Below are positions 1-11,562 of a DNA stretch of 64,000 nt, in pieces. The position numbers and the translations under genes were made by a program. Origin of the DNA: Gloeophyllum trabeum ATCC 11539 (lineage: Eukaryota > Basidiomycota > Agaricomycetes > Gloeophyllales > Gloeophyllaceae); contig NW_006920417.1 of the NCBI RefSeq assembly GCF_000344685.1, positions 622,014 through 686,013 of the forward strand, in the 5' to 3' direction. The notes beneath the pieces are model-generated. The model did no database searches, had not been told where the DNA came from, and saw only the letters and a program-made list of their open reading frames with translations. Position 1 is the stretch's first letter, and each line of letters starts with the position of its first letter.

Positions 1-475
1 CCAGTTCAAGGAGCTCTACCACCGGCTTGTCGTTGGCTTGCCCGGCGTTCACTGGCCGTCGCACTCTAGCACCATACAGCAGGACGTCAGCCCGCAGGCG
101 CGCTCGGCGCATTTGAGAAAGTTGCCGAGCAACTTGCTTGCGGGGGTTGAGCGGAACTATGTCGCACGCCCCGATTTGCCGTCAAAGGCGGCGGATGAAG
201 GTGTTTACTGGACGAAACTGGCAGGCGATGAAGGCCTGCCCACGGTTCTGCATCACGGTTAGTCGGTCCCGTTCATTTTGCACGAGAAAATCCCGCTCAG
301 TCTCCCGCCACGCAGAGATGAGCCAGATCGTACGGTACCCCGCAGCCATCCAAACACTGAAGGGCATCGTCAGCGCAGGGCCCGCCAAGAGTATCCGGTA
401 CTCCGCCGAGAAGGTAGCAAAGTGGTGGCAGGGCAGGAAAGCGAGTGCAACGTCCTCGTAACCGCCCCCGCCCCC
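1..475 (-). CDS. possible coding fragment, unidentified
   Basis: On the reverse strand a frame stays open from about 475 down to a TGA near 182, with G/C-ending codons like the neighbouring genes. It contains stretches such as FATFSAEYRILLAGPALTMP and IWLISAWRETERDF. A GT-AG intron (donor just after the codons for CQFRP, acceptor ...GACATAG) would carry the frame on to about 20 bases from the window edge. I do not recognise the family. The forward strand also has an open frame (stop at 260-262), so even the strand is uncertain. If real, the gene is cut by the window start. Confidence 0.22.
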
Positions 476-831
476 TGTGCTTGCTTCATCTTATCTGCGG
501 ACGGACGCTTGGTTGCTTGGTGGCTGGCCGATCCTTAGACGGCCTGGATGTATCGATACTGCTGCAGTAATATTCGGATGTAACTTACGTGCCCATACTT
601 ATTCGGAACGAAAGACGTAAAATAAAGCTCAATTCATCCATACATGTGTGGTGTATCGGAGAGAGCGTGATACACGTGGTTGGCTATAGGACGAGTGTAC
701 AGGGACCGTGTCGCGCGGGGTGCAAGTGCTACAATGAGAGTACATCGTGGTTAGACTGTGATCCGCAGTGAGCCAACGGGTATTCAACATTTGCTTTGTA
801 AATTTCTGATACACTACGATCAGCTTCGAGT
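476..831. other. intergenic, nothing recognised
   Basis: AT-richer stretch with only short open frames on both strands. No tRNA, repeat or conserved motif is visible. It lies downstream of the DUF6533 gene, so it should hold that gene's 3' UTR and polyadenylation region. Confidence 0.4.
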
Positions 832-2756
832 TCAAACGAGAGGTTTGTCTGACAGCGAGAGGCTCATGGAGATGCCAGAAATGCCAGAGTCTATGACGTC
901 CGAGTCCCGGTTGTACCCCTCCGGCACCGTGATGGTGGTGTCGAGAACCAAGGCGGGTCGAGAGGGGCGGGTCTCCAGCTCGACGTCGGTGTATACCTCA
1001 GCGTTGTGTCTTCCGATGTACTCGCGTAGATGGAGCATCAAGCGCGAGGACTATTTGAGGGCATGTTAATGCGAGTTTGCCTCCTACATTGGCGGGCATT
1101 TGGACACTTACGGTTACTGCGTATGTGGCGGCCAGCAATCTGCAAGATGTTGCATGTTCGTTAGTAAGTCGTGAATGAAATAGTGGGAAAACGTACGCTT
1201 CTCCTACCACCACTGTAGGTCGATTCCAGAGAGCAAGCATGATCACCAAGTTATACAAGGAACTTGCTGCGGCCATCAACCTGTTAGCTGGGACCTTCAG
1301 GTCAGAGCTTCGTACGCTTTACCTAGGATGCTACACAACCCAGTCAGTATTAGTATCCTGTCGGAAGACGGCCGGACCTACACGAGGAAATAAAACGCTC
1401 CATCGTAGATGAACAGCTGAAATAGGGGCGCGACTGTCTGCGCTTCGAAGATGCTGAATCCCTGCGCCCCGACCGTCCGCATGAACTTGTACATCGTAAG
1501 TGCAAAGAATATCGCTACATAATCGCTATCGGTCTCAGCCCGTCAGAGTAGGGTCGTCGCGACGCACCATTGACACCGACGTGGAAGGTCCTGATATATG
1601 ACATTCAATATCACCTACATGGTTGGTGATTCGAAGACATACCAGCCGATGATGACCAGGCTGTCCTTCTTTGGCGGCGTCAAGGATAGGAAGCAGCCGT
1701 GCACGGGGACGCCGGGGAGCCGCGGGGTCGAGTGTTCAGACGCGAGCGTGATGGAAGCGGTTATTATACCGGCCTGTGGACATTGTGAATTTCTGTGACC
1801 TTTGGCAGGAACGCTGTACCTACGGCGGTTTCCACTGAATTTGGGGGGTTATGGGTATGATATCAATAATGAGAGCGAAGGAATTTACCGAGATACAAGA
1901 AGCACACTACGAAGAGGACTACAGAGCGACTCAGTACGGTCTAGAATATCTGGCCATCAGACTTACTCTTGCGACTGCAGCCGTATAAAGCCCATATTCT
2001 GACGCTCAGGAGGGCACCACCTAGCCAGGATGCGATGGATACGGTGTCACTGGAACAAATATCTTGTTAATATCTGTCATTATTTCGAAATCAGCATGGG
2101 CACTCACAATGCGTAGAACCGCATCCACTGGGTGCAGCTATATTTGACGTTTCATTTGTGTGGTCTCCGTCGCCATGTTAAACCAGAGCTTACAACTGCA
2201 AATGGTATCAGACTTTGGGACATGGAGCATCACAGTGAATAAATTGCACCTTCTCCGTCAAGTCTGTTCTTGTGTCCACTACAGACAACGGTCATATGGA
2301 GATAATTCACTGAGCTCTCAGAATACCCTTACCCACAAGGTTCACCCTGTGAAGTCTGTCAGCGCGCATGTTTCTGCGTGTATATAGGAATCACTCGCAT
2401 TAGTGTGATGGCTATAAGGTACCTCAAGAGTAGGTACAAGACTTTGGCCAAGGTCCATCTCGAACTGGCAGCGGGTCGTTGAACTCCATTACAGACAGCA
2501 CAAAAATGTCTTACTTCCACACCGTTTGTACCTACGGCGGAGATTATTACATTCGCTCGAAACGTATGCTGCGGATCTCACCTCGTCGCCTAAGGTGAGC
2601 AGGATATCATAAGCCAGCCAAGCGAATGCGGCAGCTTATACGGTGGCAATATTAATCACATCATTCCCGAAAGCCGAAGGAGCGGGGGCACTCACCATTC
2701 ACATAATTGACCACCTGAATATCAGCTAGGACAAGGTCAATGGTTGACGTATCCAT
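832..2756 (-). CDS. DUF6533-type seven-helix membrane protein
   Basis: Seen only after splicing. ATG at 2754-2756 opens an N-terminus MDTSTIDLVLADIQVVNYVN. The next exon (2582-2634) gives AFAWLAYDILLTLGDE, the YDxLLTLxDE signature that defines the DUF6533 N-terminal domain of basidiomycete proteins. A 17-nt exon (2515-2531) and an exon reading SRWTLAKVLYLLLRYL follow. Later exons give SVRIWALYGCSRK (the usual loop after helix three), LVIIGWYVFE, FALTMYKFMRT and the end-of-bundle SRLMLHLRE. The cytoplasmic tail runs to a stop at 832-834. Splice phases agree wherever I could test them. The stretches 1150-1290, 1750-2000 and 2160-2400 are less certain. These proteins look receptor-like and are expanded in mushrooms, but no ligand or function is known. 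I see no proven inactivating lesion. Confidence 0.78.
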
Positions 2757-3045
2757 GAAGGACGATACGGAGGACACTTGTCAAGAAAGCTCGGTCAGAG
2801 GACCTGCCTTGGTCTATACCATGGGGGGAAGACCAAAGGGTACATAAGCGACGCTCCCCAGGCTTATATCCGACACAGAGAGATAATACGGATCGCCCCC
2901 GAGTACGAGCGTCAACGCAGGCTGACAGGGAAGGTGGGGACGTTCGGCTTGATCCCTACTTCCCTATGTCCAAACCCCAAGAGAATCATGCGGCGGCGCA
3001 AGAGGACAAGAAAGGAATATAGTGAGGACGGGCCCTGGCGCTAAC

Positions 3046-3588
3046 ATGGAAGGCACGCGAATTGCCAAACCGCGCATTTTGATCTCTCCCGAAATGAGGT
3101 GTGGTGTCGCCGAAGAGGATGCGAGATGGCATTATTACCTTTCCCATTTGGATGTTCACCGCACACAGACGCTGGACATTCCGTTGTCGAGTGCTACAAA
3201 GGTAGCGATATAATGGGGAATTGTCAATGTACAGAAAAAGCAGAGAATGCCGTACTTGTTGAAATACTCTCCTTTACTGAATACACCGCAACGGTTACAT
3301 GTGTGCTATCTTCAGAATTCATTTACTTCTTGACGTCAGAGCTTTCACAGTGCGTCTCATACGAGCTCATTACAAAGGCGATCAGTTGTCCTGGACTGTA
3401 TGTGTTACCTTGAGGCTTGCATAGCACGCTGCTGCCATGCGGGAAAGGCGGGAGGACGTACAGCGAACGCGAACGTCGATCCAGAGGGGGACGCGTCGGA
3501 CGCGACGCGATTCATTTCAGCAAGGGCGAGGACCCCAAGAAGTCATTCATTATCCGAAATAGAAGCTGCACAGGTCGATCCTGTTTGA
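3046..3588 (+). CDS. possible small two- or three-exon gene, hypothetical
   Basis: ATG at 3046 opens a frame starting MEGTRIAKPRILISPEM and ending ...IPLSSATK just before a GT at the end of a codon. A second well-biased frame ends at a TGA at 3586-3588 (..HSLSEIEAAQVDPV). The middle, 3205-3460, is AT-rich and could hold introns. I cannot name a family or fix the junctions. It would be transcribed divergently from the DUF6533 gene, 290 bp away. It may equally be chance open frame. Confidence 0.25.
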
Positions 3589-3916
3589 TTCGACTTTGCT
3601 CATGAGTACGCAGTTTGCTGGTACAAAGTGCTTTGGCTCTCGGCGTATGTGTTCATAGCAGCAAGCAGACTCTGGAAGGATATTCGTTTCACTGCTTTCG
3701 TTGCGTGCGAGTGTTGCCATGATGACCAGTACTCGAGGTCTTGCGGATCCGGGACTAAGTAATGATATTGCCTAGTTACAGCGGCTTGAACCATATCAGC
3801 CCAGAGTCTCAGACTACCTTTGCTTTCGTTTGGCTTCCATCTGTTTTATTGCTTGCTGCCGGGTTGCACTCTTTTGCTCTGCTCAATAAGCTTTATTATA
3901 TTTCTTGCTTGCTCTG
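3589..3916. promoter_or_regulatory. upstream region and 5' UTR of the NDPK-like gene
   Basis: A pyrimidine-rich stretch (about 3810-3915, with several CTTGCT and TTTGCT runs) leads directly into the ATG at 3917, as expected for a fungal core promoter and leader. A reverse frame of 64 codons at 3600-3794 has no visible homology and I do not call it a gene. Confidence 0.4.
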
Positions 3917-5644
3917 ATGTCTGAGCTATCGCTGCTGCCCCCTTTGCCCCCCTCTATGCCCCAGACTCCCACCGCGGAAGTCCCATCGCAGCTTGCCAGC
4001 CCCTCCGGAAGTCCGCACGGCTATCCCACTCGTACAGTTGCTATCATCAAGAACCATGCTTTGGAACACCGGCTTGATATCGAGCCTCGTATACTCGAGG
4101 CCAGCTTCGAGGTTTGCGAAGCGTTCTCATTCATTCAATGCATTTAGACTCATATGACACCCCACCCAGATCGTGAAGGAAAGGCAGATGGAGTTCGATA
4201 TGGAAACGGACCCGGAAGCTCTCTATGAGCTGTTCGGGGAAGACGCCAGATCCTTTGCTGAGTTCGTCTGCATTCCACTGTGTCAATCTATCTATATGAA
4301 TGCTTGTGCCTGGAATATCTTAGAGGTCCCGTCTGGGTGTACGTCCTGGAGCGCCGGAGGGCCGTCGAAGTCTGGAAGACCCTCATGGGCCCCGCAGACC
4401 CCGCGGAAGCAAAGGCGACCGCGCCCAACTCCCTCCGCGCCCTCTACGGTCTGTCGCTCGAGCAGAACGGATTCATGGGCTCGCCCGATCTCGAGACTGC
4501 CGAGATTCAGATCGCGTCGCTCTTCGCGTCCTCCCCGCCGTTCCCTTCTACCGAGCTCCCGGACGACTTGGCTTCGCCATCCAGTCAGTTTGCCTCTGGT
4601 TCGGTGCGGTCGATGTCCTCCTCTGTTATGTCGGCACTGCGCAAGTCTACCTCCGAAAATGGTAGCGGCAAGACAGGCTTCAAGGCACGCGCCATCCCAG
4701 CGACCGTCCTCGCCCCGTCTATCCAGCCCCGCCAAAGTCGCGCGGCACTCCTGCGGGCAGGCGTTCAAGTCGACAAGGTACAGGTCGGCAAGCGCGCCCC
4801 GTTGACGAAGGAGCAGTTAGCCAAGACATTCGCCGACGTTCCCGGCCACAAGTTCCGCTCAGGTTCGATCACGGTTGCCTCGACCGCTCCCCCTACGATT
4901 GCTCCTCGCATGACTCGTGCTGCGTCCCTCAGGATAGGTAAGGGCGGTGTGGATGCTACCCCAAAGCCCATCAAGACCCGCTCGGTCTCTAACGAGGAGA
5001 CGGGTAAGGTCGCTGCTGAGAAGAAAGCCGGCTTCGAGGGCGTCCCTGGGCACAAGCGCAGGGAGACTATCACCGTCGCCAGCGTGAAGGCGCCGACCGT
5101 CCCCCCCAGGATGAACAGGAGTGCCGCGCTACGCGCGATGAAAGACTCTGCTCCTCCTTCTTCCTTCAATCGTGAGTGCCTGTTGCTGTCATACGATGTG
5201 GCTTCTGGTATTCACGAAGACCCCTGCGCCGTCCCGTCAGTCCGGACCTCCTTTGATCAGGCGCCACCGTCGCGGAGCTCCTCACGCCAGTCGATGAGCG
5301 GACCCAGACCGTCCTTGTCTCGCCCGCCTTCCCAAGCCAAAGTTACGCCGCCTGCCGCGCCACGACCCAGCGTATCTCGCACAACATCCCGCGCCAGCAT
5401 CTCCCGCTCCGTCTCCAAGGACGACATATCTACCCCAGCAAAATCCACCGCCAGCTCGACCGCGAATGAAGAGAAGCCCAAGCCCAAACCGCGGCCGAGC
5501 AGTCTCCAAGGCCCGGTGCTCGCCCCGCGCACGAATAAGAGCGCTCTCTTGCGCGCTGCGAAGATGGCGAAGGAGGCCGCGGAGAAGGCCGCGGCGCCTG
5601 TTAAAGGCATGAAGTCCAAGCCCGCGAAGGCGGTTGCGGCGTAG
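3917..5644 (+). CDS. NDP-kinase-fold protein lacking the catalytic histidine, with repetitive basic tail
   Basis: Exons 3917-4111, 4170-4261 and 4324 onward; a further in-frame intron of 69 bp (5172-5240, GTGAGT...CAG) is likely. After about 40 disordered residues there is a nucleoside-diphosphate-kinase domain. RTVAIIKNHAL is the first strand with its conserved lysine, VLERRRAVEVWKTLMGP and SLRALYG follow, and the active-site loop reads NGFMGSPDLETAEIQIASLF. In true NDPKs this loop is N-x-x-H-G-S-D, so the phosphohistidine is replaced by methionine. The segment before GPVWVYVL is also shorter than in the family. The nearest known relatives are NME5-like domains. Phosphotransfer by the classical route is therefore unlikely, and a scaffold or nucleotide-sensing role is inferred. 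The remaining 300 residues are Ser/Pro/Lys-rich, probably disordered, and carry four copies of a short motif. Confidence 0.82.
4723..5561 (+). repeat. four degenerate PR-x-x-[RK]-x-A-x-LR motifs inside the NDPK-like protein
   Basis: The tail encodes PRQSRAALLRAG (near 4727), PRMTRAASLRIG (near 4903), PRMNRSAALRAM (near 5104) and PRTNKSALLRAA (near 5525). Copies two and three are each preceded by V-P-G-H-K-x-R...ITVAS, so a longer unit of about 60 residues was duplicated there. The spacing and conservation against a variable background suggest a repeated linear binding motif, perhaps amphipathic. Confidence 0.7.
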
Positions 5645-6122
5645 TCATCCTCTTAAGCTGAATATTCATGCCCGAATGCCTCTTCCACGACAATACCCTG
5701 CGCGCATCCGTCCCGAAGATATCAACGGATATCATATACGCATCTCAGACATATGCTTGATTTCACTCATGCACAGATCCTACCTTCGAAGGGTTCTATT
5801 TCGATTACCAAAAGTTATGCTTGTTTCTGGGTTTTGGTTCCTATTTATCGTTTTCGATGTTTAGCCCCTTCTTGTTTATGAGGTCGATGTTGTATAATGA
5901 ACAATCTATAGGCGATGATGCTATTGCATCGATTGCGAAGGTCCTTCTCGTGTTGCCCGCTGCTCATACGGCATCTCGTGAAAATGTCAAAAGCACTGCT
6001 CACGTAGCTCTTGGGCGCTTGAGGTAGGAGTGGATGCGTCCCCGGGGGCGATATCAAGAATACAACTCTTCAACGAGGATTAGTGGCATATAGCTACAAG
6101 ACAAACCAAACAGTTCCAATAT
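5645..6122. other. convergent intergenic region
   Basis: Lies between the 3' ends of the NDPK-like gene and derlin. AT-rich with T-runs (5800-5880) suited to 3' UTRs. No RNA gene or repeat was seen. Confidence 0.45.
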
Positions 6123-7057
6123 CTAGTCTTCACCGAATAAACGTTTCCTGCGTAAGAGGACCATCAGCGCTAGGAACATCGCGACTTCCCGAGTCAAGAG
6201 TGCTTACACTCTCTGAGGAGGTTCGCTGAGAACGGTCGGACCCCCGATCATCTCCCGCGTCCACACGTCCCTCACGAACCACCCAATATGCCCGACCGCG
6301 CATCCCACGAGGTCGCCCGCTGCTGCTCGCCACGTACCATTAAGCAACCACGAAAAACCGACGAGAGCCAGGGGTAGGTAGGGTGCAGTTATGGTGATGA
6401 GACCGAAGAGGGATATCGGGGTGGATGGGTGTCGTCTCGACCAGAGGTATATGGGGACGAAGGCTAAGGGAGAAGAGAGGAAGGGGAGGTTGAACAGCGG
6501 GGAAAGGGCCTTGTGCAAATAGTTTAGAGAGAGAGAGAGGCTGATGTGAGGAGTACTTACGAGGAGCATTAGAGAGGAGAGGAAGAGCAGCCAGAAGTAA
6601 TCTGCTTTGCGGTTTGCAAAGGACGACTCTTCAAGCATGCGGCTGTACCGCATGCTATCGCAGGTAGGTCAGCAACGTGGTGGTGCTTTAAGGGACCAGA
6701 AGCTTACAAGAAGAACATATGAAAGATGAAGTCGAGTGACAATGTCCCGAAATAGAAGAACGTGGTCAACGCCCTCCACGGCTAGCGATGAAACCGATTT
6801 GAAAAGTCTGTGCAATGTATAAACCAGAATGCTACGCACTTGCACGTTAATGAAAGCAGACTTGAAGCTGAAGTACAGCTGTAATGGGGTGACTAGCTGG
6901 CATTGCTTCACGCAGCAAAGGATACGTTCAGGTCACTATATTCGGCTGTAGCGAATTCAGTACTCACAACGGCCAAACTAGTCAGAACCGACAGTACCAG
7001 CCATCCTCTTGTTATTGGCGGTATTTGGACTATCCAGGCCTCAATCCCGACAGGCAT
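6123..7057 (-). CDS. derlin (Der1-like ER membrane protein)
   Basis: Start ATG at 7055-7057. Hand-spliced exons give EAWIVQIPPITRGWLVLSVL, then QCQLVTPLQLYF, then PWRALTTFFYFGTLSLDFIF, then RYSRMLEESSF, then LPLALVGFSWLLNG and AVGHIGWFVRDV, ending PPQRVKRLFGED with TAG at 6123-6125. This order and the YSRMLEE and GHxxxF elements are diagnostic of derlins. These rhomboid-fold pseudoproteases have six helices and help move misfolded proteins out of the ER for degradation (ERAD), working with a Hrd1-type ligase and Cdc48. No rhomboid Ser/His dyad is present, as usual for derlins. All the junctions I checked keep phase. One intron holds an (AG)n/(CT)n tract near 6525-6540. Confidence 0.9.
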
Positions 7058-7293
7058 TGCGACCGGCTTTGGTCAGAATGCGGTCGAGCAGGGAGGCGCC
7101 CGGTGGCGGGGTCGATTGCACGACGTGTCTGATCGACATTACGTAACGGAGATAACCAATGCTCTACTTCTGTACTTCGCCACGCTCGTCGCGCTGAACG
7201 TCTCCCAGGTTTTTACATTATTGCTCGCTAGTCTATCCCACCTTTCGATCGCACATACATTAATCCACAAATAATTTAAACAACTGAGTTCTT

Positions 7294-8943
7294 CTACGGT
7301 TCAAAGAACGTCCGTGACTGGCGATGGCTCGACTTGTGCTTGCTCTTTGGAACCACAGCGGACGACCGGGCGTCTTCCTCCTTGATTCGAGAGAGCTCGT
7401 CTTTCAGCGTCAACAATGACGAGAAGGGTCTTCCCCATGCTCCTAGCGGGCTGGGCGGTGGGGAGCGCGAGTACTCTGGAGCAGGAGTCCGAGGCGTCGC
7501 GGGCACTGATAGCACTTGTGCATAGTCTTGTTCTTGGACAGGCGGTTTCACTTCCCGGGGACTAGAGCTGGGTTCCGTAGGCTCTCTTCTGATTAGCATG
7601 AGCATCAGGACGACGCCAGATATGCTGCAGAGAATCATCTGTGGAAAGAAGCCGATACTATCTAAGTGTCGTCGATGCCTGGTCAGCAATGATGAGAGTA
7701 CGGGGCGACAAGGTAAGCACCTAGTAGTATACCTATGAAATAAGATCTCAGTAATCAGAATTACTACCGGGATTGTCACGACATACCGTCGAAGCCAGGT
7801 GCATCAGGCATTGTGTTCCTTAGTTGTGGTATGATCAATAGTATCGCGAAGACCGAAAGTAGGCGTTTGAGCAGGGGTATCTGCGGGCTCTTCCAAGCCA
7901 GATAGACTTGTCCTAGCGTGACATGCGCCAACATCCAGTTGACATGGAACAACGCAAGCGTATACGTCCGCGCATCCGTCGGTCTCCGTATCTTGAGATC
8001 GATCTCCCGGCTCGGGACTGTCGTCGTGCTGCCATCGGTGATGTTGACGTAGCTTTCCACATCGGAACTGACAATGTAGAAGTTGGACGTTAGCTCGATG
8101 GTTGCTAGTTTCTGGATCGGTACGTTCTCTCCGGTATCTTTGTTAACAGCTCGGAGTGTGCTCGTGAGGAAGTAGTTGTCGAAGGGGAAGAGACGGGCTT
8201 CATGGACATCGAGTACGTGGTCGCTGTCGAATTGGTACAAGTTCTGGATGCTACTCGGTTGTGAATATTATTAACAGCGGACGAAGTACCAGGAAACTGA
8301 CTCACATGCGCCGCTGTCCGGTGCTACCCACCCAAGGAAGATAATCCGGGTCATATTTGACGGCTGCATCTTCAGCTCTGAAAACGGGGACGTAATTTTA
8401 GGTAAGCTCCTGTGTGCTGCGTGACTGCTTCGTATCATATCCTACCCGTCGACGTAAATATCCAGGGGAATAGCGGGTACTCCGCATTGCAATACTCCAT
8501 GCATTCCTTCTGAGCCATTCAAGAAGTTACCTTCACCACAGCCGATGATTGACCATCGTACGCCAACACTAGGTTCGTCCACATCGACATCGACATCTTC
8601 CCCTAGCAAGACAATCTATAGCCGCGCACCTGTCAGCGTTGCTCAGGTGAGATGCGGCGCAGAAAGAAATCCTCACTCCAGGACTGGAAGCGACCACTTC
8701 ATCCAGGATGGGCTTGAAGTACGACTCCTCCTCGGCCGCACCGACGAACGCGAGCGAAATGGAAACGATAAACAGAAGCGAGAAAAGAATGGCGATGACC
8801 ACAACAGCGGTCCGCTCGAACGGGATGATGCCCTGGTACGAGCCGCTCTTCTGCCCCCGCCTGAGGTGGATGCTCCCGAGTTTTGTGCCCCCGGTGGAGC
8901 GTCGGGCGTGTGTGGGTAAACGAAAGTCGGGATTAGGCGGCAT
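7294..8943 (-). CDS. DUF4436-like integral membrane protein
   Basis: Start ATG at 8941-8943 (MPPNPDFRLPTHARR); a further open frame upstream lacks a better start. An N-terminal helix (TAVVVIAILFSLLFIVSISL) is followed by a large extracytoplasmic or luminal region containing LLGEDVDVDVDE, YLPWVGSTGQRR and the tract FPFDNYFLTSTL. Then come two or more helices (LLSVFAILLIIP and PQMILCSISGVVLMLML) and a cytoplasmic Ser/Pro-rich tail ending RTFFEP. The P-F-D-x-Y motif before a beta-rich region and the helix arrangement resemble the DUF4436 family. The function is unknown. At least six short introns were inferred and kept in phase. Confidence 0.68.
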
Positions 8944-9826
8944 TCCTTGCAATATAAGTCCCTGGCATGAAATCGAAAACGAAAAGGAGCGGAAGGTGGT
9001 ATAGGTACGTGGTAGACCACTACTAGTACCTGCGCACAAGGCCGAGTACTAACGTTATATAACGGGCGGGGTAGGTGCGCCCGGTGCTTCGATATCGATG
9101 ATTCCAGGCGAGTTAAAATCACTCAGGTAAGCGACATCAGGGATGTACAGGAGTCAAAAACTGCTGCGGCTGTTCCCCCCTCCTGTGCGCCCGCCTCGCA
9201 ATCAGGCTGATACTCTCTGGCAGGTGTGGGTGCAAACCCAGGAGCTCACTGATTTACAGACGCGCGTTAGAGGAGGAAGAGTAGGATTATATAGGCCGAC
9301 GTCCGGCCAAGCGATTGAAGACCTCCGAGTACGATGATCTTCTTCGTGATACCTTCCACCCGGATTCAGCGTGCAATGGGGCTCGAAGCTGCTTCTTGTA
9401 CCCCTCTAACGCCGCCTCGGTTCTATCCACTCATCCTAATAAGTACTGCCTTGAACATGGACAACATCTAGCATGAGTGGGATAATTGGTATGCCACAAG
9501 GCCATTTACTTAAGGACATGCTCTGTCCGTGTCGAGGTTGACAGTTCGTTTGACAGCTGGACGAATCAGCGTGTCGTAAACCCGGTGCGCCAGAAATCTA
9601 TGCCAAGCGCACGCAGTGGGAAGGGTTTGCAGAAGCTGCAGGAAGGTGCCGTAAAGACTGCGAACAGCCAATCTATCACTCACGCTCTGCCGAAATACAA
9701 CTGATTTGACGTTTAGAATGGTCGGGCAATAATGCCGAGTGCAATCTAAGTGCATTCTGATTGGCCGGATGGGCGCCACCAAGGACACCTCCATGCATCA
9801 GACTTGATGGACACGCACAAGGATTG
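8944..9826. other. intergenic region upstream of the DUF4436-like gene
   Basis: Both flanking genes are on the minus strand, so this is the promoter of the DUF4436-like gene plus the 3' side of the SET gene. Short forward frames at 9143-9337 and 9486-9704 and a reverse frame at 9510-9794 show no family likeness and no splice continuity. No RNA gene was seen. Confidence 0.45.
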
Positions 9827-11367
9827 TCAGGCTGGTCCATCTGCCCGCAAGAGCTCTGTCAAAGTATTAATCTCTTCCATGGGCCCGCCCGGGTCTCCTT
9901 CTGGCCCTAGCACTCCCAGTACCTCGCGGCTGAGAACAAGATAGGACCGCGCCTCCTTCAAGCGAGCGTCCTCGCTCTTGCCAGGTACGCCTTGGATGGA
10001 TGCGTTCCACGCTGTCTTCGCCAGCTCTAGGGCATGCATCCCTTCATCCACATATCAGCGCGGGCCAGGGCGGTGATAGTGTTCAGTCATCATCTCACCT
10101 ATCAGCGGGTAGTTTCGGGGGTAGATCATACTATACAGCCCGAGAAGCGTCAGACCCGCCTCTAGTGCCAGGGCATACTCCCCGTCGTGAGAGGTCTTGC
10201 TGAAAGCCTCAGAGAGCGACGGAAGATATGAGTCATGCAGGAGCGGGAACAGATCCGGAGGGAGCTGCGGGAGGAGATATCGACTGGATAGAGCATGACT
10301 ATGCACTCCGGTTAACTGGATTCGTTGGCGTAAGATGGCCTCCAGTCCCTTGAGGTCCTCGGGAGACGGAAAAGGGACCGGGTTTATCTTCCGCTGAAAT
10401 GTGCACGCGACGCAGTTGCATTTGAAGCCATACCTTGATTGTAGCTGGTGCTGACGCACGTCTAGCGGGATAGCTGGGTCTAGGTATGGTATTGTGATCT
10501 AAGAAGGCGTCTCAATGTCAAGGGCCGGTAGGGCCTTGAAAGAGAAAAACGGTAGGGTCTGTTGGTGATTCTTGACAACATACCTCTTCGTCTTCCGCAA
10601 CGTCCGCAATAGCTACTACCTCCATGCACGGCAGGTCCGCCTCTTTTAATTTGTATTTTACCACTGCATTCGGGACGCAAGAGTGGTTGAATAATCTACT
10701 CGTGAGCGGGAAGATTCCATGTGCGAAGGCCGTGAGATGAGAGTGCAACACAAAATTGTTGTTGCCGAAACGCGCATATAGGCTGGAAGCCTCCGGGCTC
10801 GGAGATATAGACGTGCTTTTCCCGCATACCGGAGGTACGCTGTACCCAACCGACGTGTATTCAATCAGAGTTTGGAAGACAGAGTACGGCGACGAATCAT
10901 CTTCCCGAGCTGGATCTTCGGCAGGGGATTCATGAAGATTTGCCAGGGTATGTGACAGCAGGACGGCATCGACCTTCTCCTCGTCCGGAAGGCCTTGAAA
11001 CGCTGCTGAAGCCGTATACCTAGCATAGTATTTGCATATGGATCTGTGATGGGCTTTCCATTGCCGTAGCTGACCTGCACGACGTAGGATGGAACCGATT
11101 GCGAAGAGCATACAGTCAGTGCTTACACTTCTTCCCGCAATACCAGTAAGATCCACACCCGCCGCATTTCAAGAGGGGGTCTCCTGGCAGTGGAAGACAA
11201 CCGCACCAGTCACAGCGTCGACCCTTCTCACTTATAAGAAGAGCAGTGGTCCACGCTGGTACTGATACTATGGTCTCCCCCGCACTCAACGGCCGAACTG
11301 CAACGGCGGTGTCTCTCGCAGTGGGATGAGGTCGTGTCTTGACGTTCTTGAGATTAAGCGTCGCCAT
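9827..11367 (-). CDS. SET and MYND domain protein (SMYD-like lysine methyltransferase)
   Basis: Start ATG at 11365-11367. A MYND-type zinc knuckle follows at about residues 52-75 (CDWCGCLPL...CGGCGSYWYCGKKCQ); its last Cys is made across a splice junction. The SET domain is split around it in the SMYD manner. The core NHSCVPNAVVKY holds the catalytic NHSC motif, and the post-SET cysteines appear as FKCNCVACTF. A helical C-terminal region follows (EARSYLVLSREVLGVLGPEG). Members of this family methylate lysines on histones or other proteins; the substrate here is unknown. Introns at about 11085-11130, 10503-10585 and 10043-10096 keep phase. The tail runs to TGA at 9827-9829. Confidence 0.85.
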
Positions 11368-11562
11368 TTCGGTCCTCGTCGCTGAGGCTTGGCTAGCTTT
11401 TCAGAGCAGCTTCAGATCGTCGACCGAGGTAAGCGTCTGTCGGAGCCCACAAACCGAACCGGTCTGAGTTCCGCACGAGTTTGCCGAGTGCGCGGTTTTC
11501 CGTACCCGAGAAAACAAATCGCGTCGGACGTACGAGGTCAAGCCGGTTATAAGCCAACTTGC

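Noticed and set aside
4292..4768. 158-codon minus-strand frame inside the NDPK-like gene
   Set aside because: Antisense shadow; the plus strand shows a recognised fold.
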